Source of the DNA: Pseudomonadota bacterium
GTDB taxonomy: Bacteria; Pseudomonadota; Gammaproteobacteria; Acidiferrobacterales; UBA6901
DNA length: 64,000 nt
Assembly: GCA_021819085.1 (NCBI GenBank)
Contig: JAKASJ010000018.1
Location: forward strand, 1-64,000
Direction: 5' to 3'
A program made the translations under genes and the position numbers. Shown here piece after piece: positions 10,011 to 21,268 of this stretch (positions are counted from its first letter, which is position 1; every line of letters begins with the position of its first letter). Below the pieces are notes generated by a model. The model was not told the DNA's origin. It saw nothing but the letters and a program-made list of their open reading frames with translations, and did no database searches.

Positions 10011-10976
10011 TTGAACGAATTCGAGCTGATCCGGGACTATTTCGCGCGTCAGCCGGTGCGGCGCGCGGATGTGGTGGTCGGAATCGGCGACGATGCCGCC
10101 GTCCTCGACCCCCCGGCTGGCTGCCAGCTGGTCGTATCCACCGACATGCTCGTCTCCGGGGTGCATTTTCCGGAGGGTACGGCGCCGGCCGCGGTCGGTT
10201 ACAAGGCGCTTGCGGTCAATCTCAGCGACCTGGCGGCGATGGGCGCGAGCCCAGCCTGGTTTACGCTGAACCTCAGCCTGCCGTCCGCCGATTCCGGCTG
10301 GCTCGAGGGTTTTTGCGCAGGGCTTTTTGGTCTGGCCGGCCCGTTCGGGCTGCAACTGGTGGGCGGCGACACCACCCGCGGACCCCTCACGGTGGGCATC
10401 CAGATCGCCGGCTTCGTGCCCCGCGGACAGGCGCTGCTGCGCAGCGGTGCGCAGCCCGGCGATAGCATCTATGTCACGGGATGGCTGGGGGACGCCGCCC
10501 TCGGGCTGATGTGTTTGCGGCAGGAGCTGCGGCTGCCCGAGGCGGAGTGGGACCGGGTGCTTCAGCGCCTGGAGCGGCCGGTCCCGCGCGTGCATGAAGG
10601 CGAGATGCTGCGCGGCCTGGCCTCGGCCTGCATCGACATTTCCGACGGACTCGTGGCCGATCTCGGTCATGTGCTGGAGGCAAGCGGAGCCGGGGCGAGC
10701 ATTGAGCTTGCGGCATTGCCCCTGTCCCCGGTCTATCAGGCGGTCCGTGACCAGGTCGGGTGGAATCCGGCCGTGGCACGCGGCGATGATTACGAGCTTT
10801 GCTTCACTTTGCCGGCGCAGCGGCAGTCGGTGCTCGAAGCGCAGGCAGCGCGGTTCGGTTGCGGACTGCGGCGCATCGGAGTGATCGAAGCGCAGCCCGG
10901 TCTGCGCCTGGTTGAGCCATCCGGTTCGGTTTATCGGCCGGATAGGCAGGGCTACGACCATTTTCGCGGCGTTTGA
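10011..10976 (+). CDS. thiL: Thiamine-monophosphate kinase
   Basis: Phosphorylates thiamine monophosphate to the active diphosphate cofactor. At 321 residues it is normal length. Conserved motifs are GIGDDAAVLDPP near the start, STDMLVSGVHF, VGGDTTRG and DISDGLVADLGH. The start is TTG 10011, 7 bp after the nusB stop; it gives the family N-terminus LNEFELIRDYFARQ, and no ATG fits. pgpA, often next in this cluster, is absent here. Confidence 0.95.
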   Translation: MNEFELIRDYFARQPVRRADVVVGIGDDAAVLDPPAGCQLVVSTDMLVSGVHFPEGTAPAAVGYKALAVNLSDLAAMGASPAWFTLNLSLPSADSGWLEGFCAGLFGLAGPFGLQLVGGDTTRGPLTVGIQIAGFVPRGQALLRSGAQPGDSIYVTGWLGDAALGLMCLRQELRLPEAEWDRVLQRLERPVPRVHEGEMLRGLASACIDISDGLVADLGHVLEASGAGASIELAALPLSPVYQAVRDQVGWNPAVARGDDYELCFTLPAQRQSVLEAQAARFGCGLRRIGVIEAQPGLRLVEPSGSVYRPDRQGYDHFRGV

Positions 10977-11124
10977 GCGGACCGTGGGCGGTTTTCGGCC
11001 CGTCCGGCAGGACGTGGGCGATGCGCATGATCGCCGCACCGGAACGTGGTGGAGGGGGCCATGATTAGGGTACAGAATGACAGCCGGCATGGGGGCCGGC
11101 CGGAAATCCGAATGCGGACCGGCC

Positions 11125-11616
11125 ATGGATGACGGACTGACCGCCCTGGCGAGGCAGCTCGGACATGACCTTCGGATTGCCGGTCATTCCCTGGCCACCG
11201 CCGAGTCTTGTACCGGAGGCTGGGTGGCGCAGGTTCTAACGTCGATTCCTGGGAGCTCGCGCTGGTTCGAGCGCGGCTTCGTGACCTACAGCAACCTGTC
11301 GAAGCGCGAGTTGCTGGGGGTCAGGACCGAGACCCTGGCGCGTTTCGGAGCCGTAAGCGAACAGACCGCCCGGGCCATGGCCGAGGGGGCGCTCGCCCAC
11401 AGCCATGCCGATTATGCGCTGGCGATCACCGGAATAGCCGGTCCGGAAGGGGGTACGCCGGAAAAACCCGTAGGAACTGTGTGCTTTGCATGGGCGCAGC
11501 GACAACGCCCCAGCCACAGTGCCACGCGGCTCTTTTCGGGAGACCGGGAAGAGATCCGCCGGCAGTCGGTGGCGGCTGCCCTCGAGGGGCTGCGCGATTA
11601 TGCCGCGCAGGGATAA
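11125..11616 (+). CDS. pncC: Nicotinamide-nucleotide amidohydrolase (CinA C-terminal domain protein)
   Basis: Deamidates nicotinamide mononucleotide in NAD recycling. The protein is a stand-alone CinA C-terminal domain of about 163 residues with LATAESCTGGWVAQVLT, FVTYSNLSKRELLGV and ALAITGIAGPEGGTPEKPVGTVC. ATG 11125 matches the usual start (MDDGLTALARQLG); ATG 11077 would add 16 residues and has a slightly better purine tract. It lies upstream of recA, a common position in proteobacteria. Confidence 0.93.
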   Translation: MDDGLTALARQLGHDLRIAGHSLATAESCTGGWVAQVLTSIPGSSRWFERGFVTYSNLSKRELLGVRTETLARFGAVSEQTARAMAEGALAHSHADYALAITGIAGPEGGTPEKPVGTVCFAWAQRQRPSHSATRLFSGDREEIRRQSVAAALEGLRDYAAQG

Positions 11617-11791
11617 AGGTGCTGCGGCCGCAATCGGTCGCTGTCTTCAACGATGCTGCGCGAATGGGGCTAGGACTGGCCAGCCCAGTTATGAAATAAT
11701 CGTCCGGATACATCTTTTCTGTCGAAGTCACCGGGCGCGACCGGATGCGCGCCTCCACCACACTCGGCAAGATTAATCGAGAGGGCAGGCA

Positions 11792-12844
<1,053 letters not shown>

Positions 12845-12909
12845 TAACGGCCCGGCGGAGCGCGGGCGAATCGCCGGACCTGACGCAGGCGCGGCAAGCC
12901 GCGCTGGAC

Positions 12910-13323
12910 ATGCTTGCGCGACGTGAGCACAGCGCCCAGGAACTAGAGGCGAAGCTCCGTGCCAAGGGGTATCCGGAAGGGGTGACCGGGGAGGTGGTCG
13001 CAGCGCTCACGCGTGAAGGGCTGGCCTCCGACGCACGTTTCACCGAAGCGTTGCTGAACGTCCGCCGCGCGCGCGGTTACGGGCCATTGCGCATCCGTCA
13101 TGAGCTGGAGCAGAAAGGTGTTTCCGGGGAGATGATCGACCGGTGGCTGGATGTGTCCGGCGCCGACTGGATCGAACAGGTTCGACATGTACGCGAAAAA
13201 AAATATGGAAAGCAGCTGCCGGGAGATTTTGCGGAACGGGTGCGCCAGATGCGCTTTCTGCAGCAGCGTGGTTACACGCACGATCAGATCACACGGGCAT
13301 TGAACACCGACGACCTCGACTGA
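12910..13323 (+). CDS. recX: Regulatory protein RecX
   Basis: Inhibits RecA filament extension. Three tandem RecX helical repeats are visible, with MLARREHSAQELEAKLRAKGYPEG at the start and RGYGPLRIRHELEQKGVSGEMI in the middle. ATG 12910 gives 137 residues, but the reading frame stays open upstream to the recA stop and encodes TQARQAALD, which resembles the helix that normally precedes LARREHS. The true start may be a rare codon, CTG 12841 (overlapping the recA stop), ATA 12844 or CTG 12880. The recA-recX order supports the identity. Confidence 0.93.
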   Translation: MLARREHSAQELEAKLRAKGYPEGVTGEVVAALTREGLASDARFTEALLNVRRARGYGPLRIRHELEQKGVSGEMIDRWLDVSGADWIEQVRHVREKKYGKQLPGDFAERVRQMRFLQQRGYTHDQITRALNTDDLD

Positions 13324-13350
13324 ATTAGGCAGATTCTCTTTCTCCATCCT

Positions 13351-15939
13351 ATGAAAAGTACCGAAATCCGTGACCGCTTTCTGCGCTTCTTCGAGCGCCG
13401 TGGGCATACGATCGTGCCTTCGAGCCCGCTCGTCCCGGCCAATGATCCGACGCTTCTGTTCACCAATGCCGGCATGGTGCAGTTCAAGGATGTCTTTCTC
13501 GGCGTGGAAAAGCGCCCGTATGTGCGGGCGGTGAGCTCGCAGCGTTGCGTGCGCGCCGGCGGGAAGCACAATGATCTCGAAAACGTCGGGTACACCGCGC
13601 GCCACCATACCTTTTTCGAGATGCTGGGCAACTTCAGTTTCGGGGATTACTTCAAGCGCGAGGCGATCCGGTACGCGTGGGATTTCCTGACCGGGGAACT
13701 GCAACTTCCTCCAGAACGCCTGTGGGTGACGGTGTATGTGGACGACGCCGAGGCGGCGGACATATGGCTCAATGAGATGAAGGTGGACCCGGCGCGTTTT
13801 GCGCGCATCAGCGGCACGGATAATTTCTGGTCAATGGGCGACACCGGGCCGTGCGGACCCTGTTCCGAGATCTTCTATGATCATGGCCCAGGGGTGGCAG
13901 GCGGACCGCCCGGCACGGCGGATGCAGACGGCGACCGCTACATCGAAATCTGGAACCTGGTGTTCATGCAGTACAACCGCGATGCGCACGGTACTCTGCA
14001 CCCCCTGCCCAAGCCATCAGTCGATACGGGCATGGGGCTGGAGCGCATCAGCGCCGTCATCCAGGGCGTGCACAGCAATTACGAAATAGACCTGTTCCAA
14101 GGCCTGATCCGGAATGCCGCCGAGATCGTCGGCACGCGCGACCTCAAAGACAAGTCGCTCAATGTCATCGCCGACCATATTCGTTCCTGCGCCTTCCTAG
14201 TCACGGACGGGGTGGTGCCGTCGAACGAAGGGCGCGGCTATGTGCTGCGCCGCATCATCCGCCGCGCGGTACGCCATGGTCACCGGCTCGGGGCGGAAGG
14301 CCCATTCTTCTACAGGCTGGTCGAGCCGCTGATTCGCGAGATGGGTCAGGCCTATCCCGAACTCGGTTCCGCCCGTGCGCAGGTCGAGCGCGTCTTGCGG
14401 GTCGAGGAGGAACGCTTTGCCGAGACCCTTACGCAGGGACTACGCATCCTTGAGGAAGACCTCGGAAGACTGCAGGCGAAAACTATCCCCGGGGAAACCA
14501 TTTTCAAGCTGTACGATACCTATGGATTTCCGGTGGACCTGACGGGGGACATCGCGCGCGAGCGCGGGCTCGCGCTCGATCTTGCCGGTTTCGAAGAGCA
14601 GATGGACGCGCAGCGGCGGCGCGCGCGCGAGGCATCCACATTCAAGACGGCTGGTATTGTCCCCGAGGAAATCGGAGTGGACCTTGCCGAATTTTCCGGC
14701 TATGAGACGATGCATACCGAATCCGTGGTGACGGCGATCCGTCACGGCGAGGCGATGGTCCAGGCGCTGGGCGCCGGCGAGGAGGGTGTGGTATTCCTCG
14801 ACCGCACGCCGTTCTATGCCGAAAGCGGTGGCCAGGTCGGTGACCGCGGGGTGCTGGTTGGGGATGCCCGCTTCCTGGTACAGGATACGCAGAAGGGGTA
14901 TGGTCATATCGGCCGTCTTGAAAGCGGGGTGCTGCGGGTGGGCGCCCGGGTGTCCTGCGAGGTGGACGGCGCGCGGCGCCAGGCGACCGCCTTCAACCAT
15001 TCGGCGACGCACCTGCTGCACGCTGCCCTCAGAAAGGTGCTGGGACCACATGTGACGCAGAAAGGCTCACTTGTCGAACCGGAGCGGCTGCGCTTTGATT
15101 TCAGTCATCATGAGCCGCTGACACGCGCCCAGATCGAGGAGATCGAGCGTCTGGTCAACGGCGAGATCCGTGCGAACGACGTTGTCGAGACGCGAGTCAT
15201 GCCGATTGCCCGCGCGATGGAGTCCGGCGCGGTTGCGCTGTTCGGCGAAAAGTACGGCGACGAGGTGCGTGTGGTCGGCATGGGCGGCTTTTCCACCGAA
15301 CTCTGCGGCGGCACCCATGTGCGCCGGACGGGGGATATCGGCCTGTTCAAAGTCGTCGCGGAAGGCGGGGTGGCGGCGGGCGTGCGGCGCGTCGAGGCAG
15401 TCACGGGCGAGGTGGCGCTTGACTACGTGCGCGACACCGAGCAGCGGCTGGCGCGGGTGGCGAACCTGGTGCGCGGTAGCCGCGATGACGTTGAACGCAA
15501 AATCGAGCAGATCAATAACCGCCTGCGCCAGGCGGAGAAGGAGCTCGATGCCTACCGCGGCCATCTGGCTGCCAGCCAGGGCGACGCCCTGGCTGACGCG
15601 ATGCGCGAGGTCAAGGGCGTGAAAGTCGTCGCCACACGCATGGACGGGGCCGATGGCAAGGCGCTGCGCGAAGCCGTGGATCGCCTCAAGGACAAGCTCG
15701 GCAGCGCTGCGATCGTTTTGGCCTCGGTGCAGGACAACAAGGTCACCCTGATCTCGGGGGTCACCAAGGACCTTGTCGGCCGGTTGCATGCCGGGGAGCT
15801 CGTGAACGAGGTGGCGAGCCATGTGGGTGGCAAGGGTGGCGGCCGGCCGGATATGGCGCAGGCGGGCGGCAACGACCCTGCGGCGCTGGACGGAGCCCTG
15901 GCTCAGGTTCACGACTGGATCGCGCGCAAGATTCCGTAA
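13351..15939 (+). CDS. alaS: Alanyl-tRNA synthetase
   Basis: Charges tRNA-Ala and edits misacylated Ser/Gly. At 862 residues it is full length: class II catalytic core at the N-terminus ([41 protein letters not shown]), then the tRNA-recognition helices, the editing domain with [12 protein letters not shown] and the downstream C-x3-H zinc element ([15 protein letters not shown]), and the C-terminal DHHA1-like region ([12 protein letters not shown]). It lies between recX and lysC. Confidence 0.98.
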   Translation: MKSTEIRDRFLRFFERRGHTIVPSSPLVPANDPTLLFTNAGMVQFKDVFLGVEKRPYVRAVSSQRCVRAGGKHNDLENVGYTARHHTFFEMLGNFSFGDYFKREAIRYAWDFLTGELQLPPERLWVTVYVDDAEAADIWLNEMKVDPARFARISGTDNFWSMGDTGPCGPCSEIFYDHGPGVAGGPPGTADADGDRYIEIWNLVFMQYNRDAHGTLHPLPKPSVDTGMGLERISAVIQGVHSNYEIDLFQGLIRNAAEIVGTRDLKDKSLNVIADHIRSCAFLVTDGVVPSNEGRGYVLRRIIRRAVRHGHRLGAEGPFFYRLVEPLIREMGQAYPELGSARAQVERVLRVEEERFAETLTQGLRILEEDLGRLQAKTIPGETIFKLYDTYGFPVDLTGDIARERGLALDLAGFEEQMDAQRRRAREASTFKTAGIVPEEIGVDLAEFSGYETMHTESVVTAIRHGEAMVQALGAGEEGVVFLDRTPFYAESGGQVGDRGVLVGDARFLVQDTQKGYGHIGRLESGVLRVGARVSCEVDGARRQATAFNHSATHLLHAALRKVLGPHVTQKGSLVEPERLRFDFSHHEPLTRAQIEEIERLVNGEIRANDVVETRVMPIARAMESGAVALFGEKYGDEVRVVGMGGFSTELCGGTHVRRTGDIGLFKVVAEGGVAAGVRRVEAVTGEVALDYVRDTEQRLARVANLVRGSRDDVERKIEQINNRLRQAEKELDAYRGHLAASQGDALADAMREVKGVKVVATRMDGADGKALREAVDRLKDKLGSAAIVLASVQDNKVTLISGVTKDLVGRLHAGELVNEVASHVGGKGGGRPDMAQAGGNDPAALDGALAQVHDWIARKIP

Positions 15940-16093
15940 AATCCATCGCCCGGTGGGGAGCAAAATGCCTCCCTGCCTGTGTTTACTCTTTGGGCAAAAC
16001 AGGGTTTAATCTGCGACTTTTTTCCCAAGCCCCAACTTCGGGCGGCCGCCGGCACCATGGAACGGTAATGCAGGGCGCCGCTGTGACGAAAAC

Positions 16094-17326
16094 ATGGCAC
16101 TGATCGTACAGAAATATGGTGGCACCTCGGTAGGAAGTCCCGAGCGCATCCTGGCTGTCGCCGAGAAGGTTGCGCGCCGGCGCGCATCCGGGGACGACAT
16201 GGTCGTGGTAGTTTCGGCAATGAGCGGAGAAACCGATCGCCTGATCAGTCTCGCCAAGAGTGTCAATCCGCAGGCTCCGGCGCGCGAGCTGGACGTGCTG
16301 ATCTCGACCGGCGAGCAGGTAACCATAGCCCTTCTGAGCATGGCGCTCGAGCGTCGCGGGTGTGCTGCACGCTCCTACACCGGCAGCCAGGTTCATATCC
16401 GCACCGACAATTCCCACGGAAAGGCCCGGATCATCGACATTGACGATGCCCGTGTGCGCGACGATCTCGGTAAGGGCCGGGTCGTAGTGATTGCAGGGTT
16501 CCAGGGTGTGGATGAGGATGGCAATATCACCACGCTGGGCCGTGGCGGGTCGGATACAACGGCCGTGGCCATGGCGGCGGCGCTCAAGGCTGATGAATGC
16601 CAGATCTACACCGATGTCGACGGGGTTTACACAACAGATCCGCGCATCGTGCCCAACGCGCGCAGGCTGGATCGCATTACCGCCGAAGAGATGCTGGAGA
16701 TGGCAAGCCTCGGGGCTAAGGTTCTTCAGATCCGTTCGGTCGAGTTTGCCGGCAAGTACCGGGTTCCCTTGCGGGTGTTGTCGTCATTCGAAGAGGGTCC
16801 GGGCACGCTGATTACGTACGAGGAGAACGAGATGGAAGCGCCGCTCATTTCAGGCATCGCCTTCAGCCGTGACGAGGCCAAGGTAACGGTTCGGGGGGTG
16901 CCGGACAAACCCGGCATAGCCGCCCGCATCCTGGGCGACATCGGCAGCGCCAACATCAATGTCGACATGATCGTCCAGAACGTCGGTGCGGACGGAACTA
17001 CGGATTTCACGTTTACCGTCCATCGCGGTGACTATCGTCAGGCTCTGGAAATACTCAAGAAGACCGCTGGACAATTAGCGGCACGCGAAGTGACGGGGGA
17101 CGACAAGATTGCCAAGATTTCGGTGGTCGGGGTCGGGATGCGTTCGCATGCGGGCATTGCCAGCACCATGTTCAAGGCCCTGGCGGACGAGAGCATCAAT
17201 ATTCAGATGATTTCCACGTCAGAAATAAAGATCTCGGTAATCGTGGATGAAAAATACATGGAGTTGGGTGTTCGGACGTTGCATGCTGCCTTCGGGCTGG
17301 ACAAGCAGCCTGCCCCAGGCCGCTAA
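16094..17326 (+). CDS. lysC: Aspartate kinase
   Basis: Phosphorylates aspartate, the first step to lysine, threonine and methionine. At 410 residues it is of the monofunctional class with tandem ACT domains. The kinase starts MALIVQKYGGTSVGSPERI and includes DVLISTGEQVTIALL and GRGGSDTTAVAMAAALKA. Two regulatory ACT domains follow after about residue 260 (FSRDEAKVTVRGVPDKPGIAARIL and KISVVGVGMRSHAGIASTMF), suggesting feedback inhibition. alaS-lysC-csrA is a typical gammaproteobacterial order. Confidence 0.97.
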   Translation: MALIVQKYGGTSVGSPERILAVAEKVARRRASGDDMVVVVSAMSGETDRLISLAKSVNPQAPARELDVLISTGEQVTIALLSMALERRGCAARSYTGSQVHIRTDNSHGKARIIDIDDARVRDDLGKGRVVVIAGFQGVDEDGNITTLGRGGSDTTAVAMAAALKADECQIYTDVDGVYTTDPRIVPNARRLDRITAEEMLEMASLGAKVLQIRSVEFAGKYRVPLRVLSSFEEGPGTLITYEENEMEAPLISGIAFSRDEAKVTVRGVPDKPGIAARILGDIGSANINVDMIVQNVGADGTTDFTFTVHRGDYRQALEILKKTAGQLAAREVTGDDKIAKISVVGVGMRSHAGIASTMFKALADESINIQMISTSEIKISVIVDEKYMELGVRTLHAAFGLDKQPAPGR

Positions 17327-17635
17327 TCGCCGATGATTGGCATGGAAGCTGCATGGTACTCTGGTGAGCAGGAATGGCCATTGCCGGGTACGCTAATGGG
17401 CAGGTAATCGCCTAGGCCTGAAGTCGGTTGTTGAACAGCTGGAATCGTTCCAGAGAGTTGGCGCTTCACGTGTTATCTCGGCCGCTGGTCATGGAAGGTT
17501 ACTGCGGCGGCATCAAGCAAGTTTTAAATAACAACAGGGATGGAAGCAGGCGGTCGATCCGGATCGATGGGCCGCGCAGCACTTTTGCGGGTTGGGTATT
17601 GGATAGCTACTGATGATTGAAAGGAGCACAGCGCA
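17327..17635. other. Intergenic region lysC-csrA (about 310 bp)
   Basis: No convincing gene. The largest frame (17428-17613) has no family resemblance. It should contain the csrA promoter and leader; the AT-rich TTTAAATAA stretch at 17523 is the only promoter-like element noticed. No terminator was identified with confidence. Confidence 0.4.
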
Positions 17636-17848
17636 ATGCTGATTCTAACCAGAAGGATAGGCGAAACCCTGAACATCGGAGACGATGTGCAGGTCACGGT
17701 TCTCGGGATCAAGGGAAACCAGGTACGGCTTGGGGTGAACGCACCGAAGGAAATTCCGGTTCACCGTGAGGAAATCTACGAGCGGATCAAGAAGGAAAAA
17801 GAGGCCGGTGTCGCTGTTCCGGATGCTGACAAGCAGCAAATGGGCTGA
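17636..17848 (+). CDS. csrA: Carbon storage regulator CsrA
   Basis: A small RNA-binding regulator that binds GGA motifs in mRNA leaders. The 70-residue sequence is canonical: [27 protein letters not shown] and the RNA-contact segment [19 protein letters not shown]. An AAAGGAG ribosome site precedes ATG 17636. A terminator-like hairpin follows directly. Confidence 0.98.
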   Translation: MLILTRRIGETLNIGDDVQVTVLGIKGNQVRLGVNAPKEIPVHREEIYERIKKEKEAGVAVPDADKQQMG

Positions 17849-17856
17849 AAACAAAA

Positions 17857-17880
17857 ATGCCCTTTGCGGGGCGTTTCTTT
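17857..17880 (+). terminator. Rho-independent terminator after csrA
   Basis: GCCC and GGGC arms around TTTGC, followed by a T-rich GTTTCTTT tract, 8 bp after the csrA stop. Confidence 0.7.
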
Positions 17881-17921
17881 ACCCGGCCGCTGCGTCCATG
17901 TATCCTTGCGCCCGAAACCAA

Positions 17922-18015
17922 GGAGAGATGGCCGAGTTGGTCGAAGGCGCTCCCCTGCTAAGGGAGTATGGGGTCAAAAGCCCCATCGAGGGTTCGAATC
18001 CCTCTCTCTCCGCCA
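17922..18015 (+). tRNA. tRNA-Ser (anticodon GCT)
   Basis: A 94-nt class II tRNA with encoded CCA. Acceptor stem GGAGAGA pairs with TCTCTCC (18005-18011). The anticodon arm is CCCCT-GCT-AAGGG, a long variable arm follows (GGGGTC...), and the T arm contains GGTTCGAATCC. GCT reads AGC/AGU serine codons. Confidence 0.96.
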
Positions 18016-18084
18016 ACTTCGGCGTCTTTTGTTGACACATCCGCAAGGTCTCCGGATAATGCGGCGCCCTGTGAGCTTGATACT

Positions 18085-18161
18085 GCGCCCGTAGCTCAGC
18101 TGGATAGAGTACCTGGCTACGAACCAGGTGGTCGGGAGTTCGAATCTCTCCGGGCGCGCCA
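18085..18161 (+). tRNA. tRNA-Arg (anticodon ACG)
   Basis: A 77-nt tRNA with encoded CCA. Acceptor stem GCGCCCG pairs with CGGGCGC (18151-18157). The anticodon arm is CCTGG-CT-ACG-AA-CCAGG, and the T arm contains GAGTTCGAATCTC. ACG (deaminated to ICG) reads CGU/CGC/CGA. The 3' 45 bp are the integration site of all the elements to the right, and the tRNA itself remains intact. Confidence 0.97.
18117..18161 (+). repeat. att repeat 1 (tRNA-Arg 3' end)
   Basis: A 45-bp sequence from the anticodon loop to the CCA of tRNA-Arg. It is repeated without mismatch at 29474-29518 and 58336-58380, with flanks that diverge. This is the left boundary of element A. Confidence 0.93.
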
Positions 18162-18207
18162 TTTAATCAAGCACTTAGCGTATTACCAAGATTGCCTCAG
18201 CGCCTCT

Positions 18208-18227
18208 TTGCTGTAACCTTGCTGTAA
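18208..18227 (+). promoter_or_regulatory. Putative integrase arm-type sites, left end of element A
   Basis: Two direct copies of TTGCTGTAA start 11 bp apart (18208-18216 and 18219-18227). A matching pair with the same 11-bp period lies inside the right end (29350-29357 and 29360-29368). Helically phased pairs at both ends fit arm-binding sites of a tyrosine integrase. The role is inferred from position. Confidence 0.55.
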
Positions 18228-18276
18228 AGCGAACCCAAAACGGGTTAAATTGACCCCTCAAAAATAAGGGGGGCAC

Positions 18277-19323
18277 ATGGCATCGTTTATTCCCAGAAAG
18301 GGTCCCGGCGGCAAGCGCGTCTGGCAGGCCCATGTTCGGCGGCGTGGGTGGCCCACGCAGGTCCGCACGTTCGATAGCAAAGCCAAGGCCCAAGCCTGGG
18401 CTCGGGACATCGAGTCCGAGATGGACCGCGGGGTGTTCGTCAGCCGGGCCGAAGCCGAGGCGACGACCCTGGGCGAGGCGTTGGAACGATACCTGTCAAA
18501 AGTTTCCGCTCAAAAGAAAGGTAAGGGGGATGCCAGCATCATCCGGTGGTGGTGTGCCCTGCCGCTTGCCACCCGCCCGCTCGCAGCCATCCGGGGAAAA
18601 GACATCGCCGACGCGATCCGCATCAAGGAGCAGGAGGGCGTCGGGAACAAGACCATCGTGATCTATCTTGGCCTGCTCTCCCATCTGTTCAACCTCGCCC
18701 GCACGGTCTGGGGTATGGAATCATTGCGTAATCCTGTGGAGATGGTCCGCCGGCCGAGATTGCCCCAGGGCCGCACGCGGCGTCTTAGGGACAGTGAGGA
18801 AGCCCGGCTGATCGAAGCGGCCAAAACCTACGGCGGCGAGATTCAGTGGATCATCCCCTGGGCGATCGAAACCGCCATGCGCCGCGGAGAGATTGCCGCC
18901 ATGCGCTGGGCGCACCTGGACAAGAAAAACCGGGCGCTGCTCATCCCCGAGACCAAGACCGACACGCCCCGGCGCGTGCCGCTGTCCAGCAGGGCTCTGG
19001 CGGTCCTGGACAGCTTACCTCGCCGGCTGGACGGAGCGGTGTGGTCAATGCGCCCGGATTCCATCAGTCAGGCCTTCGAGCGGGTCGTAGTCGCGGTACG
19101 TGCGGCCTACGAGCAGGAATGCAAGAAGGCCGGGGTCGATCCGGACGAGATCCTGCTCAAGGATCTCCGCTTCCATGATCTGCGGCATGAGGCGACCTCG
19201 CGACTCTTCGAGCGCGGCCTGAACCCTATGGAGGTTGCCGCGGTCACCGGCCACAAGACGCTGCAGATGCTGAAACGCTACACGCATCTGCGGGCGGAGG
19301 ACTTAGTGAAACGACTGGGGTAA
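18277..19323 (+). CDS. int: Tyrosine-type site-specific integrase of element A
   Basis: A 348-residue phage-type integrase. The N-terminal arm-binding part contains KRVWQAHVRRRGWPTQVRTF. The catalytic domain, from about residue 170, shows the Arg box ETAMRRGEIAAMRW, the HxxR box FHDLRHEATS, GH in VTGHKTLQMLK, and the nucleophile Tyr in RYTHLRAEDL. A GGGGGG tract precedes ATG 18277. It lies 116 bp from the attL repeat in the tRNA gene. It is unlike the integrase remnants of elements B and C, which end in LLAHADS and YRRxPxRxKP. Confidence 0.95.
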   Translation: MASFIPRKGPGGKRVWQAHVRRRGWPTQVRTFDSKAKAQAWARDIESEMDRGVFVSRAEAEATTLGEALERYLSKVSAQKKGKGDASIIRWWCALPLATRPLAAIRGKDIADAIRIKEQEGVGNKTIVIYLGLLSHLFNLARTVWGMESLRNPVEMVRRPRLPQGRTRRLRDSEEARLIEAAKTYGGEIQWIIPWAIETAMRRGEIAAMRWAHLDKKNRALLIPETKTDTPRRVPLSSRALAVLDSLPRRLDGAVWSMRPDSISQAFERVVVAVRAAYEQECKKAGVDPDEILLKDLRFHDLRHEATSRLFERGLNPMEVAAVTGHKTLQMLKRYTHLRAEDLVKRLG

Positions 19324-19413
19324 ACCGGAAAATCAGAAAATCAGTGGGACGCGCTCCGCGAGGTATGATAGCGTTTCCGTAATCGTCACATAAAAAACAG
19401 AAGGGGGGCTACG

Positions 19414-20460
19414 ATGAGTGGCGCGCGCACCTTTATAAGGGTTCTGCTATTCGGGTTAGCTTTCTTCATCAGCGCCAATGCCTCAGCGGCCATGACGCTT
19501 GCCCAAGTCAACGCACTACAAGCCCAGGCTGTTAAAGGAAATGTCCAGGCGTTGCGGCAACTTCAGTCGGCAGCGCAGGCGGGAGTTGCCGACGCGCAGT
19601 TCAACCTGGGGGTCATGTACGACAAAGGCCAGGGGGTGCGGCAGAATTACGCCGAGGCAACCGAGTGGTTCCGCAAGTCCGCCGAGCAGGGAGTTGCCGA
19701 CGCGCAGTCCAACCTGGGAGTCATGTACGCCAAAGGCCTAGGGGTGCCGCAGAGCTACGTCGTAGCGGCGAAATGGTACCGTAAGGCCGCCGAGCAGGGA
19801 GATGCCACCGCCCAGGCCAACCTCGGATTTATGTACGCCAAAGGCCAAAGCGTACCGCAGAATTACGCCGAGGCGGTCCAGTGGTTCCGAAAGGCCGCCG
19901 AGCAGGGATATGCCGACGCGCAGTACAACCTGGGATTCATGTACGACTACGGCGAAGGCGTCCCGCAGAATTACGCCGAGGCAGCTAAGTGGTATCGCAG
20001 ATCCGCCGAACAGGGCCTTGCCGCAGCGCAGTACAACCTAGGAGTGATGTACGACAAAGGCCAAGGCGTACCGCAGAATTACGCCGAGGCGGTCCAGTGG
20101 TTCCGAAAGGCCGCCGAGCAGGGATATGCCGACGCGCAGTTCGGCCTTGGAGTCATGTACGAACAGAACCAAGGCGTGCCGCAGAATTACACCGCTGCAG
20201 TGAAGTGGTATGGAAAGTCTGCCGACCAAGGGGACGCCGCGGCGCAGGGTAACTTGGCGGTGATGTATTGGCTCGGTCGGGGCGTCCCGCAGGATTACAC
20301 GCAGGCGCTAAAGTGGTTTATCGTGGCTAAGGCCAGCGGGGATTCAAAAAGAGTCGCCAAGGGTATGCAGCAACTGGAACGTCTCGCCACCCCCGCGCAG
20401 ATCGCTCAAGCCCAGGCACTCGCGCGCGCGTGGTGGGCGGCGCATCACGGATCCCGTTGA
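19414..20460 (+). CDS. Secreted Sel1-repeat (SLR) protein
   Basis: 348 residues with an N-terminal signal peptide (VLLFGLAFFISANASA, cut after about residue 26) and about seven 36-residue Sel1-like repeats of the form ADAQFNLGVMYDKGQGVPQNYAEAxxWFRKAAEQG. Sel1 repeats form alpha solenoids for protein-protein contacts, here probably in the periplasm. The repeats are so similar in DNA that recent internal duplication or gene conversion is likely. Substrate and role are unknown. Confidence 0.9.
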   Translation: MSGARTFIRVLLFGLAFFISANASAAMTLAQVNALQAQAVKGNVQALRQLQSAAQAGVADAQFNLGVMYDKGQGVRQNYAEATEWFRKSAEQGVADAQSNLGVMYAKGLGVPQSYVVAAKWYRKAAEQGDATAQANLGFMYAKGQSVPQNYAEAVQWFRKAAEQGYADAQYNLGFMYDYGEGVPQNYAEAAKWYRRSAEQGLAAAQYNLGVMYDKGQGVPQNYAEAVQWFRKAAEQGYADAQFGLGVMYEQNQGVPQNYTAAVKWYGKSADQGDAAAQGNLAVMYWLGRGVPQDYTQALKWFIVAKASGDSKRVAKGMQQLERLATPAQIAQAQALARAWWAAHHGSR

Positions 20461-20461
20461 A

Positions 20462-21019
20462 ATGACCAGGCCGGACGACTGTCGCCTTCTCCGTGTGCGG
20501 ACGCGCATCATTCCTTACCATCTGACCACTATCGAAGCGGGTCGGCGCGCAATGAAATGGGAGCGACAACACGGCCCCTGTGCGGGGATCTCTCTCCGAG
20601 TTGGCGGTTACAAAGACGCTCTGCTTGAGGGGAGCCTGTTGGAAGTCACGCAGCCGATTATCTTTCAGGCCAACGTATCCTGTCGTTTACTGCTCGCCTT
20701 CCTCGGCATCGGCATCACGGGGAAACCTCCCCCGATGTTGCGATCAATCAGAAAGCAGCGTGAAACCGACATTTGGATCGAGCACTACTGTAAGCACGAT
20801 GACAGCCCTCTGGAGAAGTTGGATTTACCCAGGCTGTCGGAAAAATACGGCGATAACGTCCTGTCGTCGTGGGCATCAGTCATCGCCATCGTCAATAAAC
20901 GCCTGTCCCATCTTACGGACGATAGCTCCGCGCGTGAGGAAGAAGCGGACAAGGCAATGGCAACCACTTTCTCCACGGTTCCAGATCTGGTGCGCCAGGA
21001 ATTCTTGGAGAAACTGTGA
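20462..21019 (+). CDS. Hypothetical protein of element A
   Basis: 185 residues (or about 155 if translation begins at the internal MKWERQHG). No domain is recognised. The sequence has mixed hydrophobic and charged character, a conserved-looking GGYKDALLEGSLLEVTQP segment and a helical C-terminus (REEEADKAMATTFSTVPDLVRQEFLEKL). It starts one base after the Sel1 gene stop, so the two are probably cotranscribed and may act together. Confidence 0.6.
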   Translation: MTRPDDCRLLRVRTRIIPYHLTTIEAGRRAMKWERQHGPCAGISLRVGGYKDALLEGSLLEVTQPIIFQANVSCRLLLAFLGIGITGKPPPMLRSIRKQRETDIWIEHYCKHDDSPLEKLDLPRLSEKYGDNVLSSWASVIAIVNKRLSHLTDDSSAREEEADKAMATTFSTVPDLVRQEFLEKL

Positions 21020-21268
21020 ATTTCTTTCTTCCCGGACTACCGGGCGAGACCTATGGAGATTGCCAGGACCTCCGAGCACCGGACGCTATCACTCCTGTCA
21101 CATTATAAACACCTTCGGGCACGCAAGTTCTCTGATTGCACGGACGGGATGCTGCGCGGGCAGGGGTTCCGCTGGCGTGCGTCGCGTCGCGGCGCGTGGC
21201 AGGCGGCGAGGGGTGATTGGGGAAGGCACGGCAATACCTGCCCGGAGAGATACAGGGCAGGCGTTACA

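Noticed and set aside
11620-11791. LexA (SOS) box upstream of recA
   Set aside because: No CTG-N10-CAG palindrome; the only candidate pair has a 7-bp spacer.
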